From the NCBI RefSeq assembly GCF_002563895.1, contig NZ_PDJB01000001.1, forward strand, positions 5,873,501 to 5,937,500: 64,000 bases of DNA, written 5' to 3'. This stretch comes from Pseudomonas lurida. Its GTDB lineage: Bacteria; Pseudomonadota; Gammaproteobacteria; Pseudomonadales; Pseudomonadaceae. Positions 9,339 to 19,348 of the stretch are shown here, one piece after another. How positions within the stretch are numbered: the first letter of the stretch is position 1; each line of letters opens with the position of its first letter. Under the pieces are notes generated by a model. It was not told the DNA's origin. It worked only from the letters and a program-made list of their open reading frames with translations, and searched no databases. The translations under genes and the position numbers were made by a program.

Positions 9339-10343
9339 ATGACGCCTCTAGATGCCAAGCGCCCGCTGCAGCTCAATGCTCAGGGTCAGTTGCAACACTT
9401 CTTGTCCCTCGACGGTTTGCCCCGCGAACTGCTGACCGAAATCCTCGACACCGCCGATTCGTTTCTCGAAGTCGGTGGCCGGGCTGTGAAGAAGGTCCCG
9501 CTGCTGCGCGGCAAGACCATCTGCAATGTGTTCTTCGAGAACTCCACCCGCACCCGCACCACCTTTGAACTGGCGGCCCAGCGACTGTCGGCCGACGTGA
9601 TCACGCTGAACGTGTCCACCTCGTCGGCCAGCAAGGGCGAAACCCTGCTCGACACCCTGCGCAACCTGGAAGCCATGGCCGCCGACATGTTCGTGGTACG
9701 CCACGGCGACTCCGGTGCTGCGCACTTCATCGCCGAACACGTGTGCCCGCAAGTCGCAATCATCAACGGCGGCGACGGCCGTCATGCCCACCCGACCCAG
9801 GGCATGCTCGACATGCTCACCATCCGTCGGCACAAGGGCAGCTTTGAAAACCTCTCGGTGGCCATCGTCGGCGACATCCTGCACTCGCGGGTCGCACGCT
9901 CGAACATGCTGGCCCTGAAAACCCTGGGCTGCCCGGACATCCGCGTGATTGCACCGAAAACCCTGCTGCCGATCGGTATCGAGCAGTATGGCGTGAAGGT
10001 CTACACCGACATGACCGAGGGCCTCAAGGATGTGGACGTGGTGATCATGCTGCGCCTGCAACGCGAGCGCATGGCCGGCGGCCTGCTGCCGAGCGAAGGC
10101 GAGTTCTACCGCCTGTTCGGCCTGACAACCGCACGCCTGGCGGGTGCCAAGCCGGATGCCATCGTGATGCACCCGGGCCCGATCAACCGCGGCGTGGAGA
10201 TTGAGTCGGCGGTGGCCGACGGCAACCAGTCGGTAATCCTCAACCAGGTGACCTACGGCATCGCCGTGCGCATGGCGGTGTTGTCCATGGCCATGAGCGG
10301 ACAAACCGCACAACGTCAATTCGAGCAGGAGAACGCCCAGTGA
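9339..10343 (+). CDS. pyrB: Aspartate carbamoyltransferase catalytic subunit
   Basis: 334 aa, the long Pseudomonas form with an N-terminal extension. The carbamoyl-phosphate loop [13 protein letters not shown] and the [10 protein letters not shown] segment are intact. It makes carbamoyl-aspartate in pyrimidine synthesis. Its TGA overlaps the GTG start of pyrC' by 2 bp. In Pseudomonas the enzyme is a dodecamer with an inactive dihydroorotase-like partner, which fits this pairing. Confidence 0.97.
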   Translation: MTPLDAKRPLQLNAQGQLQHFLSLDGLPRELLTEILDTADSFLEVGGRAVKKVPLLRGKTICNVFFENSTRTRTTFELAAQRLSADVITLNVSTSSASKGETLLDTLRNLEAMAADMFVVRHGDSGAAHFIAEHVCPQVAIINGGDGRHAHPTQGMLDMLTIRRHKGSFENLSVAIVGDILHSRVARSNMLALKTLGCPDIRVIAPKTLLPIGIEQYGVKVYTDMTEGLKDVDVVIMLRLQRERMAGGLLPSEGEFYRLFGLTTARLAGAKPDAIVMHPGPINRGVEIESAVADGNQSVILNQVTYGIAVRMAVLSMAMSGQTAQRQFEQENAQ

Positions 10344-11611
10344 AACTCAGCATTCTCGGCGCCCGAGTCATCGATCCAGCCAGCGGCCTGGATCACGTCA
10401 CCGACCTTCATATGGAAGCCGGCAAGATCATCGCCATCGGCGCCGCGCCGGCAGGCTTCAGAGCGAGCGAGACGATCGACGCCAAAGGCCTGGTGGCCGC
10501 GCCTGGCCTGGTGGACCTTAACGTCGCCCTGCGCGAGCCGGGCTACAGCCGCAAGGGCAATATCATCAGCGAAACCCGCGCCGCTGCGGCCGGCGGCGTC
10601 ACCAGCCTGTGCTGCCCTCCCCACACCAAACCGGTGCTGGACACCTCGGCCGTGACCGAGTTGATCCTCGACCGCGCCCGTGAAGCCGGCAACTGCAAAG
10701 TGTTCCCCATCGGCGCCCTGAGCAAAGGCCTGGAAGGCGAACAACTCGCCGAACTGATCGCCTTGCGTGACGCCGGTTGCGTGGCCTTCGGCAACGGCCT
10801 GGAGAGTTTCCGCAGCACCCGTACGCTGTTGCGCGCCCTGGAATATGCAGCCACCTTCGACCTGACAGTGATCTTCCACTCCCAGGACCGCGACCTGGCC
10901 GAAGGCGGCCTGGCCCACGAAGGCGCCGTGGCCAGCTTCCTCGGTTTGCCGGGTATTCCGGAAACCGCCGAAACCGTGGCCCTGGCCCGTGACCTGCTGC
11001 TGGTGGAACAAAGCGGCGTGCGTGCGCACTTCAGCCAGCTGACCAGCGCCCGGGGCGTGGCCTTGATCGCCCAGGCCCAGGCCCGTGGCTTGCGGGTAAC
11101 GGCGGACGTGGCGCTGTATCAATTGATCCTGACGGATGAAGCGCTGATCGACTTCTCGAGCCTGTATCACGTGCAACCGCCACTGCGCACCCTGGCCGAC
11201 CGTGAAGGTTTGCGTGCGGCGGTCAAGTCTGGGGTGGTCTCGGCGATCTCCAGCCATCACCAGCCCCATGAGCGGGATGCCAAGCTGGCACCGTTTGGTG
11301 CGACAGAGCCAGGTATCAGCAGTGTCGAACTGTTGCTGCCGCTGGCGATGACGTTGGTGGAAGACGGGCTGTTAGACCTGCCGACGCTGCTGGCACGCCT
11401 GGGCGCCGGCCCGGCAGAGGCATTGCGCCTGCCTGCGGGCAAGCTGGCGGTGGGTTCGGCGGCGGACCTGGTGCTGTTCGACCCAGCCAGCTCCACGGTT
11501 GCCGGGGAGCGGTGGTTGTCCAAGGGTGAAAACTGCCCGTTCATCGGCCATAGCCTGCCGGCGACGGTGCGCTACACCTTGGTGGACGGACGCATCAGCT
11601 ACCAGGCCTGA
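10340..11611 (+). CDS. pyrC': Inactive dihydroorotase-like subunit of the aspartate carbamoyltransferase complex (PyrC')
   Basis: 423 aa amidohydrolase-fold protein, GTG start overlapping the pyrB stop. Where active enzymes read DxHxHxREPG, this one reads [11 protein letters not shown]61 and A63 replace the two metal-binding His. It therefore should lack dihydroorotase activity and act structurally with PyrB, as known for Pseudomonas PyrC'. A separate active pyrC must be elsewhere. Its 3' end faces the TM2 gene across a perfect REP hairpin. Confidence 0.93.
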   Translation: MKLSILGARVIDPASGLDHVTDLHMEAGKIIAIGAAPAGFRASETIDAKGLVAAPGLVDLNVALREPGYSRKGNIISETRAAAAGGVTSLCCPPHTKPVLDTSAVTELILDRAREAGNCKVFPIGALSKGLEGEQLAELIALRDAGCVAFGNGLESFRSTRTLLRALEYAATFDLTVIFHSQDRDLAEGGLAHEGAVASFLGLPGIPETAETVALARDLLLVEQSGVRAHFSQLTSARGVALIAQAQARGLRVTADVALYQLILTDEALIDFSSLYHVQPPLRTLADREGLRAAVKSGVVSAISSHHQPHERDAKLAPFGATEPGISSVELLLPLAMTLVEDGLLDLPTLLARLGAGPAEALRLPAGKLAVGSAADLVLFDPASSTVAGERWLSKGENCPFIGHSLPATVRYTLVDGRISYQA

Positions 11612-11640
11612 TAGAACACATCCAATGTGGGCACGGCCCA

Positions 11641-11684
11641 TGTGGGAGCTGGCTTGCCTGCTCCCACACAAGCCAGCTCCCACA
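11641..11684. repeat. Perfect REP hairpin between convergent pyrC' and TM2 gene
   Basis: TGTGGGAGCTGGCTTG (11641-11656) and CAAGCCAGCTCCCACA (11669-11684) are exact reverse complements over 16 bp with a 12-nt loop. Its position could serve as a bidirectional transcript end. Confidence 0.9.
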
Positions 11685-11701
11685 TTTGATTGTGTGCAGA
11701 C

Positions 11702-12130
11702 TTACCGTCCGGCGTTGCGCTCGGCATTGCGGATCGATATCTGCGTGTTCAACGTCCAGAAGTCATACAGCACCCCCACCAGGAACAAGCCGCCGGTCAG
11801 CAGGTAGATCAGTCCGGAGATCCATTTGCCCTGGTACATGCGGTGCACGCCGAACACACCGAGAAACGCCAACAGAATCCAGGCCACGTTGTATTCGATG
11901 GGCCCCGCGGTAAAACGCAGGTCCGCTTCACGGTCCATGGCCGGGATCAGGAACAGGTCGATCAACCAGCCGATGCCCAGCAAGCCCAAGGTAAAAAACC
12001 AGATCGTACCGGTCACCGGCTTGCCGTAATAGAAGCGGTGCGCCCCGGTAAAACCGAAAATCCACAACAGGTAACCGATCACCTTGCTGTGGGTATCTTG
12101 CTGCGAACCAATCTGTTGATAGGTGTTCAT
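11702..12130 (-). CDS. TM2 domain-containing membrane protein
   Basis: 142 aa. The first TM2 unit covers residues ~17-65 (GYLLWIFGFTGAHRFYYGKPVTG, then a second helix). A second, diverged copy follows (AWILLAFLGVFGVHRMYQGKW, then ISGLIYLLTGGLFLVGVLYD), so the protein is an internal duplication with about four membrane segments. TM2 proteins are widespread but their function in Pseudomonas is unknown to me. Single-gene unit between two convergent/divergent neighbours. Confidence 0.85.
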   Translation of the reverse strand: MNTYQQIGSQQDTHSKVIGYLLWIFGFTGAHRFYYGKPVTGTIWFFTLGLLGIGWLIDLFLIPAMDREADLRFTAGPIEYNVAWILLAFLGVFGVHRMYQGKWISGLIYLLTGGLFLVGVLYDFWTLNTQISIRNAERNAGR

Positions 12131-12380
12131 CGCGTACCTCTTTTGCCTCGATAGATAAATTTTTTCACTTTCTTTGTGACTTTTTTACAGGCGCCCGACG
12201 TACGGCAAATGGTATCTTCCCTCCCCTGAAAGCCTTATGCCACCTGACTTGTGTAGGACAATTGCGGCGAATAGTCGCGTTTTTCCTGATTTTGACGTCA
12301 AGGTTCAGTCGACAAACGGCCTGAGAACGACACAAAAAGCTGTTATAAAGTTGCGCGCAAACCCATAAGAGCCACGCCTA

Positions 12381-13019
12381 ATGCGACCATTTTTCAAGAC
12401 ATGGCTAACCATTTGCCTATTAATGCCACTGGCCGCCCACGCCACCAATCGTGAGCAACGACTTCCTAACGTTAACGGTTTCACCCCTAAAGTCCACAGC
12501 ACGCCAAGCACGGCCAAATCGGTAAAGCTGACCGTCAACCGCCCGACTCAACTGAGCAAGGCCCACGGCAAAGCCAACCCGGCCCTGATGGCCGTCAACA
12601 CCAAGCAGAGCAGCACCGTCCTCAGCCGCGCCGTCAACGTGCTGGGTACGCCTTATCGTTGGGGCGGCAGTAGCCCAAGTAAAGGGTTCGACTGCAGTGG
12701 CCTGGTGAAATATGCGTTCAACGACGTAGCCGCCGTGGATTTGCCGCGCACCTCCAACGCCATGGCCGCCGGCCATGGGCAGAAGGTTGATCGCAAGGAC
12801 CTGAAACCAGGTGACCTGCTGTTCTTCAAACTGAAGAGCCGCCAGGTAAACCACGTTGCCATCTACCTGGGCAACGACCGGTTCATCCACGCGCCGCGTC
12901 GTGGCAAGTCGGTGAGCATCGACACGCTGAAAAAGCCGTTCTGGGACAAGAACTACGTGATTGCCAAGCGCGTTCTGCCGAAAGAGCAGAACAGCAGCCT
13001 GCGGGTCGTACAGCGCTAG
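12381..13019 (+). CDS. NlpC/P60 family cell-wall endopeptidase (C40)
   Basis: 212 aa with a signal peptide (residues 1-21, ending AAHA) and a low-complexity linker. The C-terminal C40 domain has catalytic Cys105 (GFDCSGLVKYAF), His158 (VNHVAIYLG) and His170 (FIHAP). Such enzymes cut peptidoglycan stem peptides in the periplasm. The preceding 250-bp gap to the TM2 gene has a TATAAA -10-like box at 12344-12349 but no clear -35. Its 3' end meets pilT across a REP element. Confidence 0.9.
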   Translation: MRPFFKTWLTICLLMPLAAHATNREQRLPNVNGFTPKVHSTPSTAKSVKLTVNRPTQLSKAHGKANPALMAVNTKQSSTVLSRAVNVLGTPYRWGGSSPSKGFDCSGLVKYAFNDVAAVDLPRTSNAMAAGHGQKVDRKDLKPGDLLFFKLKSRQVNHVAIYLGNDRFIHAPRRGKSVSIDTLKKPFWDKNYVIAKRVLPKEQNSSLRVVQR

Positions 13020-13061
13020 AACCCACAGGCACCAGCCTCCCTGTTTGAAATGCAATCAAAT

Positions 13062-13150
13062 GAGGGAGCTGGCTCGCCTGCGATGACGCTGTGTCAGTGG
13101 CAGGCATGTAGCCCGGCAGTGCGCTATTGCAGGCAAGCCCGCTCCCACAT
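13062..13150. repeat. REP doublet between NlpC/P60 gene and pilT
   Basis: GAGGGAGCTGGCTCGCCTGCGAT on the left and ATTGCAGGCAAGCCCGCTCCCAC on the right form a large imperfect hairpin between convergent genes. The inner ~40 bp contain GTGTCAG and GCGCT motifs shared with other copies here. Confidence 0.85.
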
Positions 13151-13165
13151 TGATATCAGCGTTCG

Positions 13166-14200
13166 CTAGATATCCACAGGCACCCTCGCCTTCTCCCGCG
13201 CCGCTTCCAGGCTGATCACTCCTGCCCCGACCAGCGCCTTCAAGCTCATGTCCAGCGTCTTCATCCCCAGCGCCCCGCCCGTCTGGATCGCCGAAACCAT
13301 CTGCGCCACCTTGTCCTCGCGAATCAGATTGCGAATGGCCGGTGTGCCCAACATGATTTCATGGGCGGCCACGCGCCCGCCGCCGACCTTCTTCACCAGA
13401 ACCTGAGACACCACCGCCTGCAGCGTCTCGGACAGCATCGAGCGGACCATGGCCTTTTCTCCGGCCGGGAACACGTCCACCAGTCGGTCTACGGTCTTTG
13501 CCGCCGACGTGGTGTGCAGGGTGCCAAATACCAGGTGCCCGGTCTCGGCCGCCGTCAGCGCCAGGCGGATGGTTTCCAGGTCGCGCAACTCACCCACCAG
13601 GATCACGTCCGGGTCTTCCCGGAGCGCGGAACGCAGCGCTGTGGAAAAGTCATGCGTGTCGCGGTGCACCTGGCGCTGGTTGATCAGGGCGATTTTGGGC
13701 GTGTGGATAAATTCGATGGGGTCTTCGAGGGTCAGGATGTGCTGACGCCGATGCTGATTGAGAAAGTCGATCATCGCCGCCAAGGTGGTGGACTTGCCCG
13801 AGCCGGTAGGACCGGTCACCAAGACCAGGCCACGGGGTAGCTGGGCGATGCGCTGGAACACTTCGCCAAGGCCAAGGCTTTCCAGGCTCCGGACTTCGCA
13901 CGGGATGGTGCGAAACACCGCGCCCATGCCACGCGCCTGCTGGAATACATTTGCCCGGAACCGCGCAACGCCGGGCAACTCGAAGGCAAAATCCGTTTCA
14001 AGAGATGTTTCGAAATCCTTTTGTTGGTGCTGATTGAGCAGCGGGCTCAATAGGTCCGCCACTTGCAGCGCTGAAAGCACCGGCCAATCCAAAGGCCACA
14101 CCTCGCCATCCACCCGCAGCATCGGCACCAGGCCCGCCGACAAATGCAGGTCGGAGGCGCCACGGCGCACGCTGGCCGTCAGTAATTCTGTGATATCCAT
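13166..14200 (-). CDS. pilT: Type IV pilus retraction ATPase PilT
   Basis: 344 aa, identical in length to P. aeruginosa PilT. Walker A GPTGSGKST at residues 130-138, the His-rich/Walker B region LRSALREDPDVILVGELRD, and the C-terminal AIRNLIRE motif needed for retraction are all present. ATG 14200 begins MDITELL, the family N-terminus; the longer frame back to 14413 runs into yggS. It drives pilus retraction at the inner membrane. The usual partner pilU does not follow. Confidence 0.96.
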   Translation of the reverse strand: MDITELLTASVRRGASDLHLSAGLVPMLRVDGEVWPLDWPVLSALQVADLLSPLLNQHQQKDFETSLETDFAFELPGVARFRANVFQQARGMGAVFRTIPCEVRSLESLGLGEVFQRIAQLPRGLVLVTGPTGSGKSTTLAAMIDFLNQHRRQHILTLEDPIEFIHTPKIALINQRQVHRDTHDFSTALRSALREDPDVILVGELRDLETIRLALTAAETGHLVFGTLHTTSAAKTVDRLVDVFPAGEKAMVRSMLSETLQAVVSQVLVKKVGGGRVAAHEIMLGTPAIRNLIREDKVAQMVSAIQTGGALGMKTLDMSLKALVGAGVISLEAAREKARVPVDI

Positions 14201-14257
14201 AGGGCTTTCCATTTCCAGTAGAATGCCGCGGACTCCATATCCACGGGCGCATCTTGA

Positions 14258-14944
14258 ATGTCGACGATAGCAGACAACATCGGCCAGGTTAGCCAGCGCA
14301 TCCGCGCCGCAGCCGACGCCGTGCAACGTGACGCAAGCAGCATCCACCTGCTGGCCGTGAGCAAGACCAAGCCCGCACAGGCCGTGCGCGAAGCCTACGC
14401 CGCCGGAATGCACGACTTTGGCGAGAACTATCTGCAGGAAGCCCTGGGCAAACAGGCCGAATTAACCGACCTGCCCTTGAGTTGGCACTTCATCGGCCCC
14501 ATTCAATCGAACAAGACGCGCGCTATCGCCGAGAACTTCGCTTGGGTGCATTCCGTGGACCGCCTCAAAATTGCACAACGCCTGTCCGAACAACGCCCGG
14601 CCGACCTGCCACCGCTGAACATCTGCATCCAGGTCAACGTCAGTGGCGAAGCCAGCAAGTCCGGCTGTACGCCCGCCGACCTGCCGGCCCTGGCCAACGC
14701 CATCAGCGCCCTGCCGCGCCTGAAGTTGCGTGGCCTGATGGCAATCCCCGAGCCGACCGAAGATCGTGCCGCGCAAGACGCAGCGTTCGCCACCGTGCGC
14801 GAGCTGCAAGCCCGTTTGAACCTGCCGCTGGACACACTTTCCATGGGCATGAGCCACGACCTGGAGTCGGCGATCGCCCAAGGCGCTACCTGGGTGCGGA
14901 TTGGTACCGCCCTGTTTGGCGCCCGCGACTACGGCCAGCCATGA
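14258..14944 (+). CDS. yggS: PLP homeostasis protein, YggS family
   Basis: 228 aa. The PLP-binding Lys is K36 in LLAVSKTKPA; HFIGPIQSNKTR and the C-terminal SMGMSHDLESAIAQGATWVRIGTALFG phosphate-binding segment are complete. It binds PLP without a known enzymatic reaction and affects amino-acid and vitamin B6 balance. Divergent from pilT across 57 bp and followed by proC, the usual arrangement. Confidence 0.96.
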   Translation: MSTIADNIGQVSQRIRAAADAVQRDASSIHLLAVSKTKPAQAVREAYAAGMHDFGENYLQEALGKQAELTDLPLSWHFIGPIQSNKTRAIAENFAWVHSVDRLKIAQRLSEQRPADLPPLNICIQVNVSGEASKSGCTPADLPALANAISALPRLKLRGLMAIPEPTEDRAAQDAAFATVRELQARLNLPLDTLSMGMSHDLESAIAQGATWVRIGTALFGARDYGQP

Positions 14945-14977
14945 AATGGCTGACTTCCATCTGAGTAAGGACCTGTC

Positions 14978-15796
14978 ATGAGCAACACGCGTATTGCCTT
15001 TATCGGCGCCGGTAACATGGCGGCCAGCCTGATCGGAGGCCTGCGGGCCAAGGGCCTGGACGCCGCGCAGATCCGCGCCAGCGACCCCGGCGCCGACACC
15101 CGTGCACGCGTCAGCGCCGAGCACGGCATTGAAACCTTTGCCGACAACGCCGAGGCCATCCGTGGCGTCGATGTGATTGTGCTGGCAGTGAAGCCACAGG
15201 CCATGAAGGCTGTGTGCGAAAACCTGCGTGCGAGCCTGCAGCCGCAGCAGTTGGTGGTGTCCATCGCCGCCGGCATCACCTGCGCCAGCATGAACAACTG
15301 GCTCGGCGCCCAGCCGATCGTGCGCTGCATGCCCAACACCCCAGCCCTGGTCAGCCAAGGCGTGAGCGGGTTGTACGCCACCGCCGAAGTGACCGCCGAA
15401 CAACGCGGCCAGGCGCAGGAGTTGCTGTCAGCCGTGGGCATTGCCCTGTGGCTGGAACAGGAGCAGCAACTGGACGCGGTCACCGCGGTGTCCGGTAGCG
15501 GCCCGGCCTATTTCTTCCTGCTGATCGAAGCCATGACCGCCGCCGGGGTGAAGCTGGGGCTGTCCAAGGACGTTGCCGAGCAACTGGCCGAGCAGACCGC
15601 CCTGGGCGCCGCGCATATGGCGGTCGCCAGCGATGTGGACGCCGCTGAGTTGCGCCGCCGCGTGACCTCTCCCGGCGGCACCACACAGGCGGCCATCGAG
15701 TCGTTCCAGGCCGGGGGCTTTGAAGCCCTGGTAGAAAAAGCATTGGGTGCCGCTGCGCACCGCTCGGCGGAACTCGCCGAACAACTGGGCAAATAA
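14978..15796 (+). CDS. proC: Pyrroline-5-carboxylate reductase
   Basis: 272 aa. The N-terminal Rossmann motif is IAFIGAGNMAASLIGG; the VSIAAGI, RCMPNTPALV and AVSGSGPAYFF segments and the C-terminal RRRVTSPGGTT signature are present. Catalyses the last step of proline synthesis with NAD(P)H. It is 33 bp after yggS and 9 bp before yggT. Confidence 0.97.
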   Translation: MSNTRIAFIGAGNMAASLIGGLRAKGLDAAQIRASDPGADTRARVSAEHGIETFADNAEAIRGVDVIVLAVKPQAMKAVCENLRASLQPQQLVVSIAAGITCASMNNWLGAQPIVRCMPNTPALVSQGVSGLYATAEVTAEQRGQAQELLSAVGIALWLEQEQQLDAVTAVSGSGPAYFFLLIEAMTAAGVKLGLSKDVAEQLAEQTALGAAHMAVASDVDAAELRRRVTSPGGTTQAAIESFQAGGFEALVEKALGAAAHRSAELAEQLGK

Positions 15797-15805
15797 GGAG
15801 CCAAC

Positions 15806-16396
15806 ATGATTGGTCTGAACACCGCAGCCGTCTACGTGCTGCAAACCCTCGGCAGCCTGTACCTGCTGATCGTACTGATGCGCTTCGTGCTGCAACTGGT
15901 GCGCGCCAACTTCTACAACCCGCTCTGCCAGTTCATCGTCAAGGCCACCCAGCCGCTGCTCAAGCCTTTGCGCCGGATCATCCCGAGCCTGTTCGGCCTG
16001 GACATGTCGTCGCTGGTGCTGGCGATCCTGGTGCAGTTAGCCTTGATGGCCCTGACCCTGCTGCTGACCTACGGCACTACCGGCAATTTCGTACAGTTGC
16101 TGATCTGGTCGATCATCGGCGTCACCGCGCTGTTCCTGAAGATCTTCTTCTTCGCCCTGATCATCAGCGTGATCCTGTCGTGGGTCGCTCCAGGTAGCCA
16201 CAACCCGGGTGCCGAGTTGGTGAACCAGATCTGCGAACCAGCCCTGGCACCGTTCCGCCGCCTGCTGCCGAACCTGGGCGGCCTGGATATCTCGCCGATC
16301 CTGGCGTTCATGGTGCTCAAGTTGCTGGACATGCTGGTGATCAACAACCTGGCCGCCATGACCGGGATGCCAGAAATCCTGCGTTTGCTGATCTGA
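15806..16396 (+). CDS. yggT: YggT family integral membrane protein
   Basis: 196 aa consisting of two YggT repeats, each with a pair of hydrophobic helices around a conserved P(L/F)RR(I/L)(I/L)P motif: KPLRRIIPSLFGLDMS near residue 52 and APFRRLLPNLGGLDIS near residue 150. Implicated in osmotic/potassium homeostasis in E. coli; not proven here. Preceded by AAGGAG. A hairpin follows. Confidence 0.93.
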   Translation: MIGLNTAAVYVLQTLGSLYLLIVLMRFVLQLVRANFYNPLCQFIVKATQPLLKPLRRIIPSLFGLDMSSLVLAILVQLALMALTLLLTYGTTGNFVQLLIWSIIGVTALFLKIFFFALIISVILSWVAPGSHNPGAELVNQICEPALAPFRRLLPNLGGLDISPILAFMVLKLLDMLVINNLAAMTGMPEILRLLI

Positions 16397-16406
16397 CGCC
16401 CCTTGT

Positions 16407-16428
16407 AGGAGCCGGCCTGCCGGCTCCT
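16407..16428 (+). repeat. Short perfect hairpin after yggT
   Basis: AGGAGCCGGC and GCCGGCTCCT are exact reverse complements with a 2-base centre. No T run follows, so it is a REP-like palindrome rather than a classical terminator. Confidence 0.65.
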
Positions 16429-16531
16429 GCATTTCGTATCGGTGTATTGAATTCAATCCGCGCAGGCCTTTGCTTGCCGCTGGGGTTCCCGCTCTTTAGA
16501 CTTACGCCTCATTTGAACGAGAGCAGGGTCG

Positions 16532-17671
16532 ATGCCAGCTGCCTTTCCCCCCGATTCTGTTGGACTGGTCGTGCCCCAAGTGGCGCACTTCAGCGAACCG
16601 CTGGCCCTGGCCTGCGGCCGTTCGCTGCCTGCCTACGACCTGATCTACGAAACCTACGGCCAACTGAATGCCACGGCGACCAACGCCGTGCTGATCTGCC
16701 ACGCCTTGTCCGGCCATCATCACGCGGCCGGTTTCCACTCGGTCGACGAGCGCAAGCCCGGCTGGTGGGACAGCTGCATCGGCCCCGGCAAGCCCATCGA
16801 CACCAACCGGTTCTTTGTGGTCAGCCTGAACAACCTCGGTGGTTGCAACGGCTCCACCGGCCCCAGCAGCCTCAACCCTGAGACAGGCAAGCCTTTCGGC
16901 GCCGACTTCCCGGTGCTCACCGTGGAAGACTGGGTGCACAGCCAGGCGCGCCTGGCCGACTTGCTGGGCATCAGCCAATGGGCCGCCGTCATCGGCGGTA
17001 GCCTGGGTGGCATGCAGGCGCTGCAGTGGACCATCACTTACCCGGATCGGGTACGCCATTGCCTGGCCATTGCCTCGGCCCCCAAGTTATCGGCGCAGAA
17101 CATCGCTTTCAACGAAGTGGCGCGCCAGGCGATCCTGACCGACCCGGAGTTCCATGGCGGTTCGTTCCAGGAAGCCGGTGTGATCCCCAAGCGCGGCCTG
17201 ATGCTGGCGCGCATGGTCGGGCACATCACCTACCTGTCCGATGACTCCATGGGCGAGAAATTTGGCCGTGGCCTCAAGAGCGAGAAGCTCAACTACGACT
17301 TCCACAGCGTCGAATTCCAGGTAGAAAGCTACCTGCGTTACCAGGGCGAAGAGTTCTCGGGGCGTTTCGACGCCAACACCTATTTGCTGATGACCAAGGC
17401 CCTGGACTATTTCGACCCGGCGGCCAACTTTGACGACGACCTGGCAAAAACCTTCGAGGGCGCCACGGCCAAGTTCTGCGTGATGTCGTTCACCACCGAC
17501 TGGCGCTTTTCGCCGGCGCGCTCCCGCGAGTTGGTGGACGCGCTGATGGCCGCGCGCAAAGACGTCTGCTACCTGGAGATCGATGCTCCGCAAGGCCACG
17601 ACGCCTTCCTGATCCCGATCCCGCGCTACCTGCAAGCGTTCAGCAACTACATGAACCGAATTACTGTGTGA
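16532..17671 (+). CDS. metX: Homoserine O-succinyltransferase (MetX type)
   Basis: 379 aa alpha/beta hydrolase acyltransferase. Nucleophile Ser157 lies in IGGSLGGMQ; the late Asp in TTDWRFSP and His in APQGHDAF complete the triad. Although often annotated as acetyltransferase, the Pseudomonas MetX enzymes are reported to use succinyl-CoA; substrate cannot be read here with certainty. It forms a pair with metW (7-bp gap) for methionine synthesis. Confidence 0.95.
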   Translation: MPAAFPPDSVGLVVPQVAHFSEPLALACGRSLPAYDLIYETYGQLNATATNAVLICHALSGHHHAAGFHSVDERKPGWWDSCIGPGKPIDTNRFFVVSLNNLGGCNGSTGPSSLNPETGKPFGADFPVLTVEDWVHSQARLADLLGISQWAAVIGGSLGGMQALQWTITYPDRVRHCLAIASAPKLSAQNIAFNEVARQAILTDPEFHGGSFQEAGVIPKRGLMLARMVGHITYLSDDSMGEKFGRGLKSEKLNYDFHSVEFQVESYLRYQGEEFSGRFDANTYLLMTKALDYFDPAANFDDDLAKTFEGATAKFCVMSFTTDWRFSPARSRELVDALMAARKDVCYLEIDAPQGHDAFLIPIPRYLQAFSNYMNRITV

Positions 17672-17678
17672 GAACGCC

Positions 17679-18299
17679 ATGAGAGCCGACCTGGAAATCA
17701 TCCAAGACTGGATCCCCGCCGGCAGCCGCGTGCTCGACCTTGGCTGCGGCGATGGCGAACTGCTGAGCTGGCTGCGCGACAACAAGCAAGTCACCGGCTA
17801 TGGCCTGGAAAACGACCCGGACAACATCGCCCAGTGCGTGGCCAAGGGCATCAACGTGATCGAGCAGGACCTGGACAAGGGCCTGGGCAACTTTGCCAGC
17901 AACAGCTTTGACATCGTGGTGATGACCCAGGCCCTGCAGGCGGTGCATTACCCAGACCGCATCCTCGACGAAATGCTGCGCGTAGGCCGCCAGTGCATCA
18001 TCACCTTCCCCAACTTCGGCCACTGGCGCTGCCGCTGGTACCTGGCCACCAAGGGCCGCATGCCGGTGTCGGACTTCCTGCCGTACACGTGGTACAACAC
18101 GCCGAACATCCACTTCTGCACCTTCGAAGACTTCGAAGCCCTGTGCAGTGAGCGTGAAGCCAAGGTGATCAACCGCCTTGCCGTCGATCAACAGCATCGC
18201 CACGGCTGGGCGAGTAAGCTATGGCCCAATCTGTTGGGCGAAATCGGAATTTACCGGGTCAGCAGCCCTGGCCTGACAGACCACAAGATTGCCGTCTAA
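17679..18299 (+). CDS. metW: Methionine biosynthesis protein MetW
   Basis: 206 aa methyltransferase-fold protein with SAM-binding VLDLGCGDGELL at about residues 20-31 and the MetW-typical VVMTQALQAVHYPDRILDEMLRVG and PYTWYNTPNIHFCT segments. MetW is needed with MetX for homoserine acylation in Pseudomonas; no methyl transfer has been shown to my knowledge. Confidence 0.95.
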   Translation: MRADLEIIQDWIPAGSRVLDLGCGDGELLSWLRDNKQVTGYGLENDPDNIAQCVAKGINVIEQDLDKGLGNFASNSFDIVVMTQALQAVHYPDRILDEMLRVGRQCIITFPNFGHWRCRWYLATKGRMPVSDFLPYTWYNTPNIHFCTFEDFEALCSEREAKVINRLAVDQQHRHGWASKLWPNLLGEIGIYRVSSPGLTDHKIAV

Positions 18300-18320
18300 T
18301 CATTTTCAAGAGGGACGATC

Positions 18321-18755
18321 ATGAGTCGTTTGGCTGTTTTTCTATTGACCGCATGCCTGGGCGCCAGCGCCATGGCTGCGGACGCTATCGACGCTAATCG
18401 CAAGAAAGACTTCGGCGATATCACTGTTCACTACAACACGTTCACCTCCAGCTTCCTGCAACCGGAAACCGCCCAGAAGGTCGGCGTGGTACGCAGCAAG
18501 GAGAAGGGCTTGATCAACGTGACCGTGATCAAGGGCGTGACGCCCGTGGCCGCGCAAGTGACGGGCACCATCAAGGATTTGGGCGGCAAGAGCGAGATTC
18601 TCACCTTCAAGCAAATCAATGAAAAAGGTGGCATCAATTATCTCGCGCCCTACGCCGTGACCCAGCGCGAATACAAGACGTTTACCATCAACGTTGAAAC
18701 CGGGGGCAAAGCCCATAGTTTCCAATTCAACCAGGAACTGTTTCCGGCCGAATGA
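18321..18755 (+). CDS. DUF4426 periplasmic protein
   Basis: 144 aa with a signal peptide ([22 protein letters not shown]) and a small beta-rich domain. It has [11 protein letters not shown] near the mature N-terminus and ends with a [11 protein letters not shown] tail. The function is unknown. The gene lies between metW and rdgB, the same order as PA0388 in PAO1, and its stop overlaps the rdgB start (ATGATG). Confidence 0.88.
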   Translation: MSRLAVFLLTACLGASAMAADAIDANRKKDFGDITVHYNTFTSSFLQPETAQKVGVVRSKEKGLINVTVIKGVTPVAAQVTGTIKDLGGKSEILTFKQINEKGGINYLAPYAVTQREYKTFTINVETGGKAHSFQFNQELFPAE

Positions 18756-19348
18756 TGAACCTTACCCAACTCGTACTGGCCAGCCATAACGCCGGCAAAC
18801 TCAAAGAACTGCAGGCCATGCTCGGCGACGCCGTGCAACTGCGCTCGATTGGCGAGTTCAGCCAGGTGGAGCCGGAAGAGACCGGGCTGTCGTTCGTCGA
18901 GAACGCTATCCTCAAGGCGCGTAATGCCGCACGCCTCTCCGGCCTGCCGGCGCTGGCGGATGACTCGGGCCTGGCGGTCGACTTCCTCGGTGGTGCACCG
19001 GGCATTTATTCGGCACGCTACGCCGACGGCAAGGGCGACGCCGCCAACAACGCCAAGCTGCTGGATGCGCTCAAGGACGTGCCGGACGCTGAACGCGGTG
19101 CGCAGTTCGTCTGCGTGCTGGCACTGGTTCGGCATGCCGACGACCCGCTGCCGATCCTGTGCGAAGGCTTGTGGCACGGGCGCATCCTGCATGCGGCCAG
19201 CGGTGAGCATGGGTTTGGCTATGACCCGCTGTTCTGGGTACCGGAGCGTAACGTTTCCAGCGCCGAACTGAGCCCGGCCGACAAGAACCAGATCAGCCAC
19301 CGCGCCCGCGCAATGGATTTGCTGCGCCAACGCCTGAGCCTGAAATGA
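18752..19348 (+). CDS. rdgB: dITP/XTP pyrophosphatase (HAM1/RdgB)
   Basis: 198 aa. Contains [12 protein letters not shown] near the N-terminus, the nucleotide-binding ADDSGL and SARYAD segments, and [11 protein letters not shown]. It hydrolyses non-canonical purine triphosphates to keep them out of DNA. Start may be 18752 or the adjacent ATG 18755. Overlaps hemW by 4 bp (ATGA). Confidence 0.96.
   Translation: MMNLTQLVLASHNAGKLKELQAMLGDAVQLRSIGEFSQVEPEETGLSFVENAILKARNAARLSGLPALADDSGLAVDFLGGAPGIYSARYADGKGDAANNAKLLDALKDVPDAERGAQFVCVLALVRHADDPLPILCEGLWHGRILHAASGEHGFGYDPLFWVPERNVSSAELSPADKNQISHRARAMDLLRQRLSLK

Noticed and set aside
12290..12306. TTGACGTCAA palindrome upstream of the NlpC/P60 gene as an operator
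   Set aside because: A 10-bp palindrome is frequent by chance and no partner -10 at proper spacing was found.
16397..16531. Possible SAM riboswitch upstream of metX
   Set aside because: Only a short REP-like hairpin is visible; no conserved SAM-box elements could be traced.
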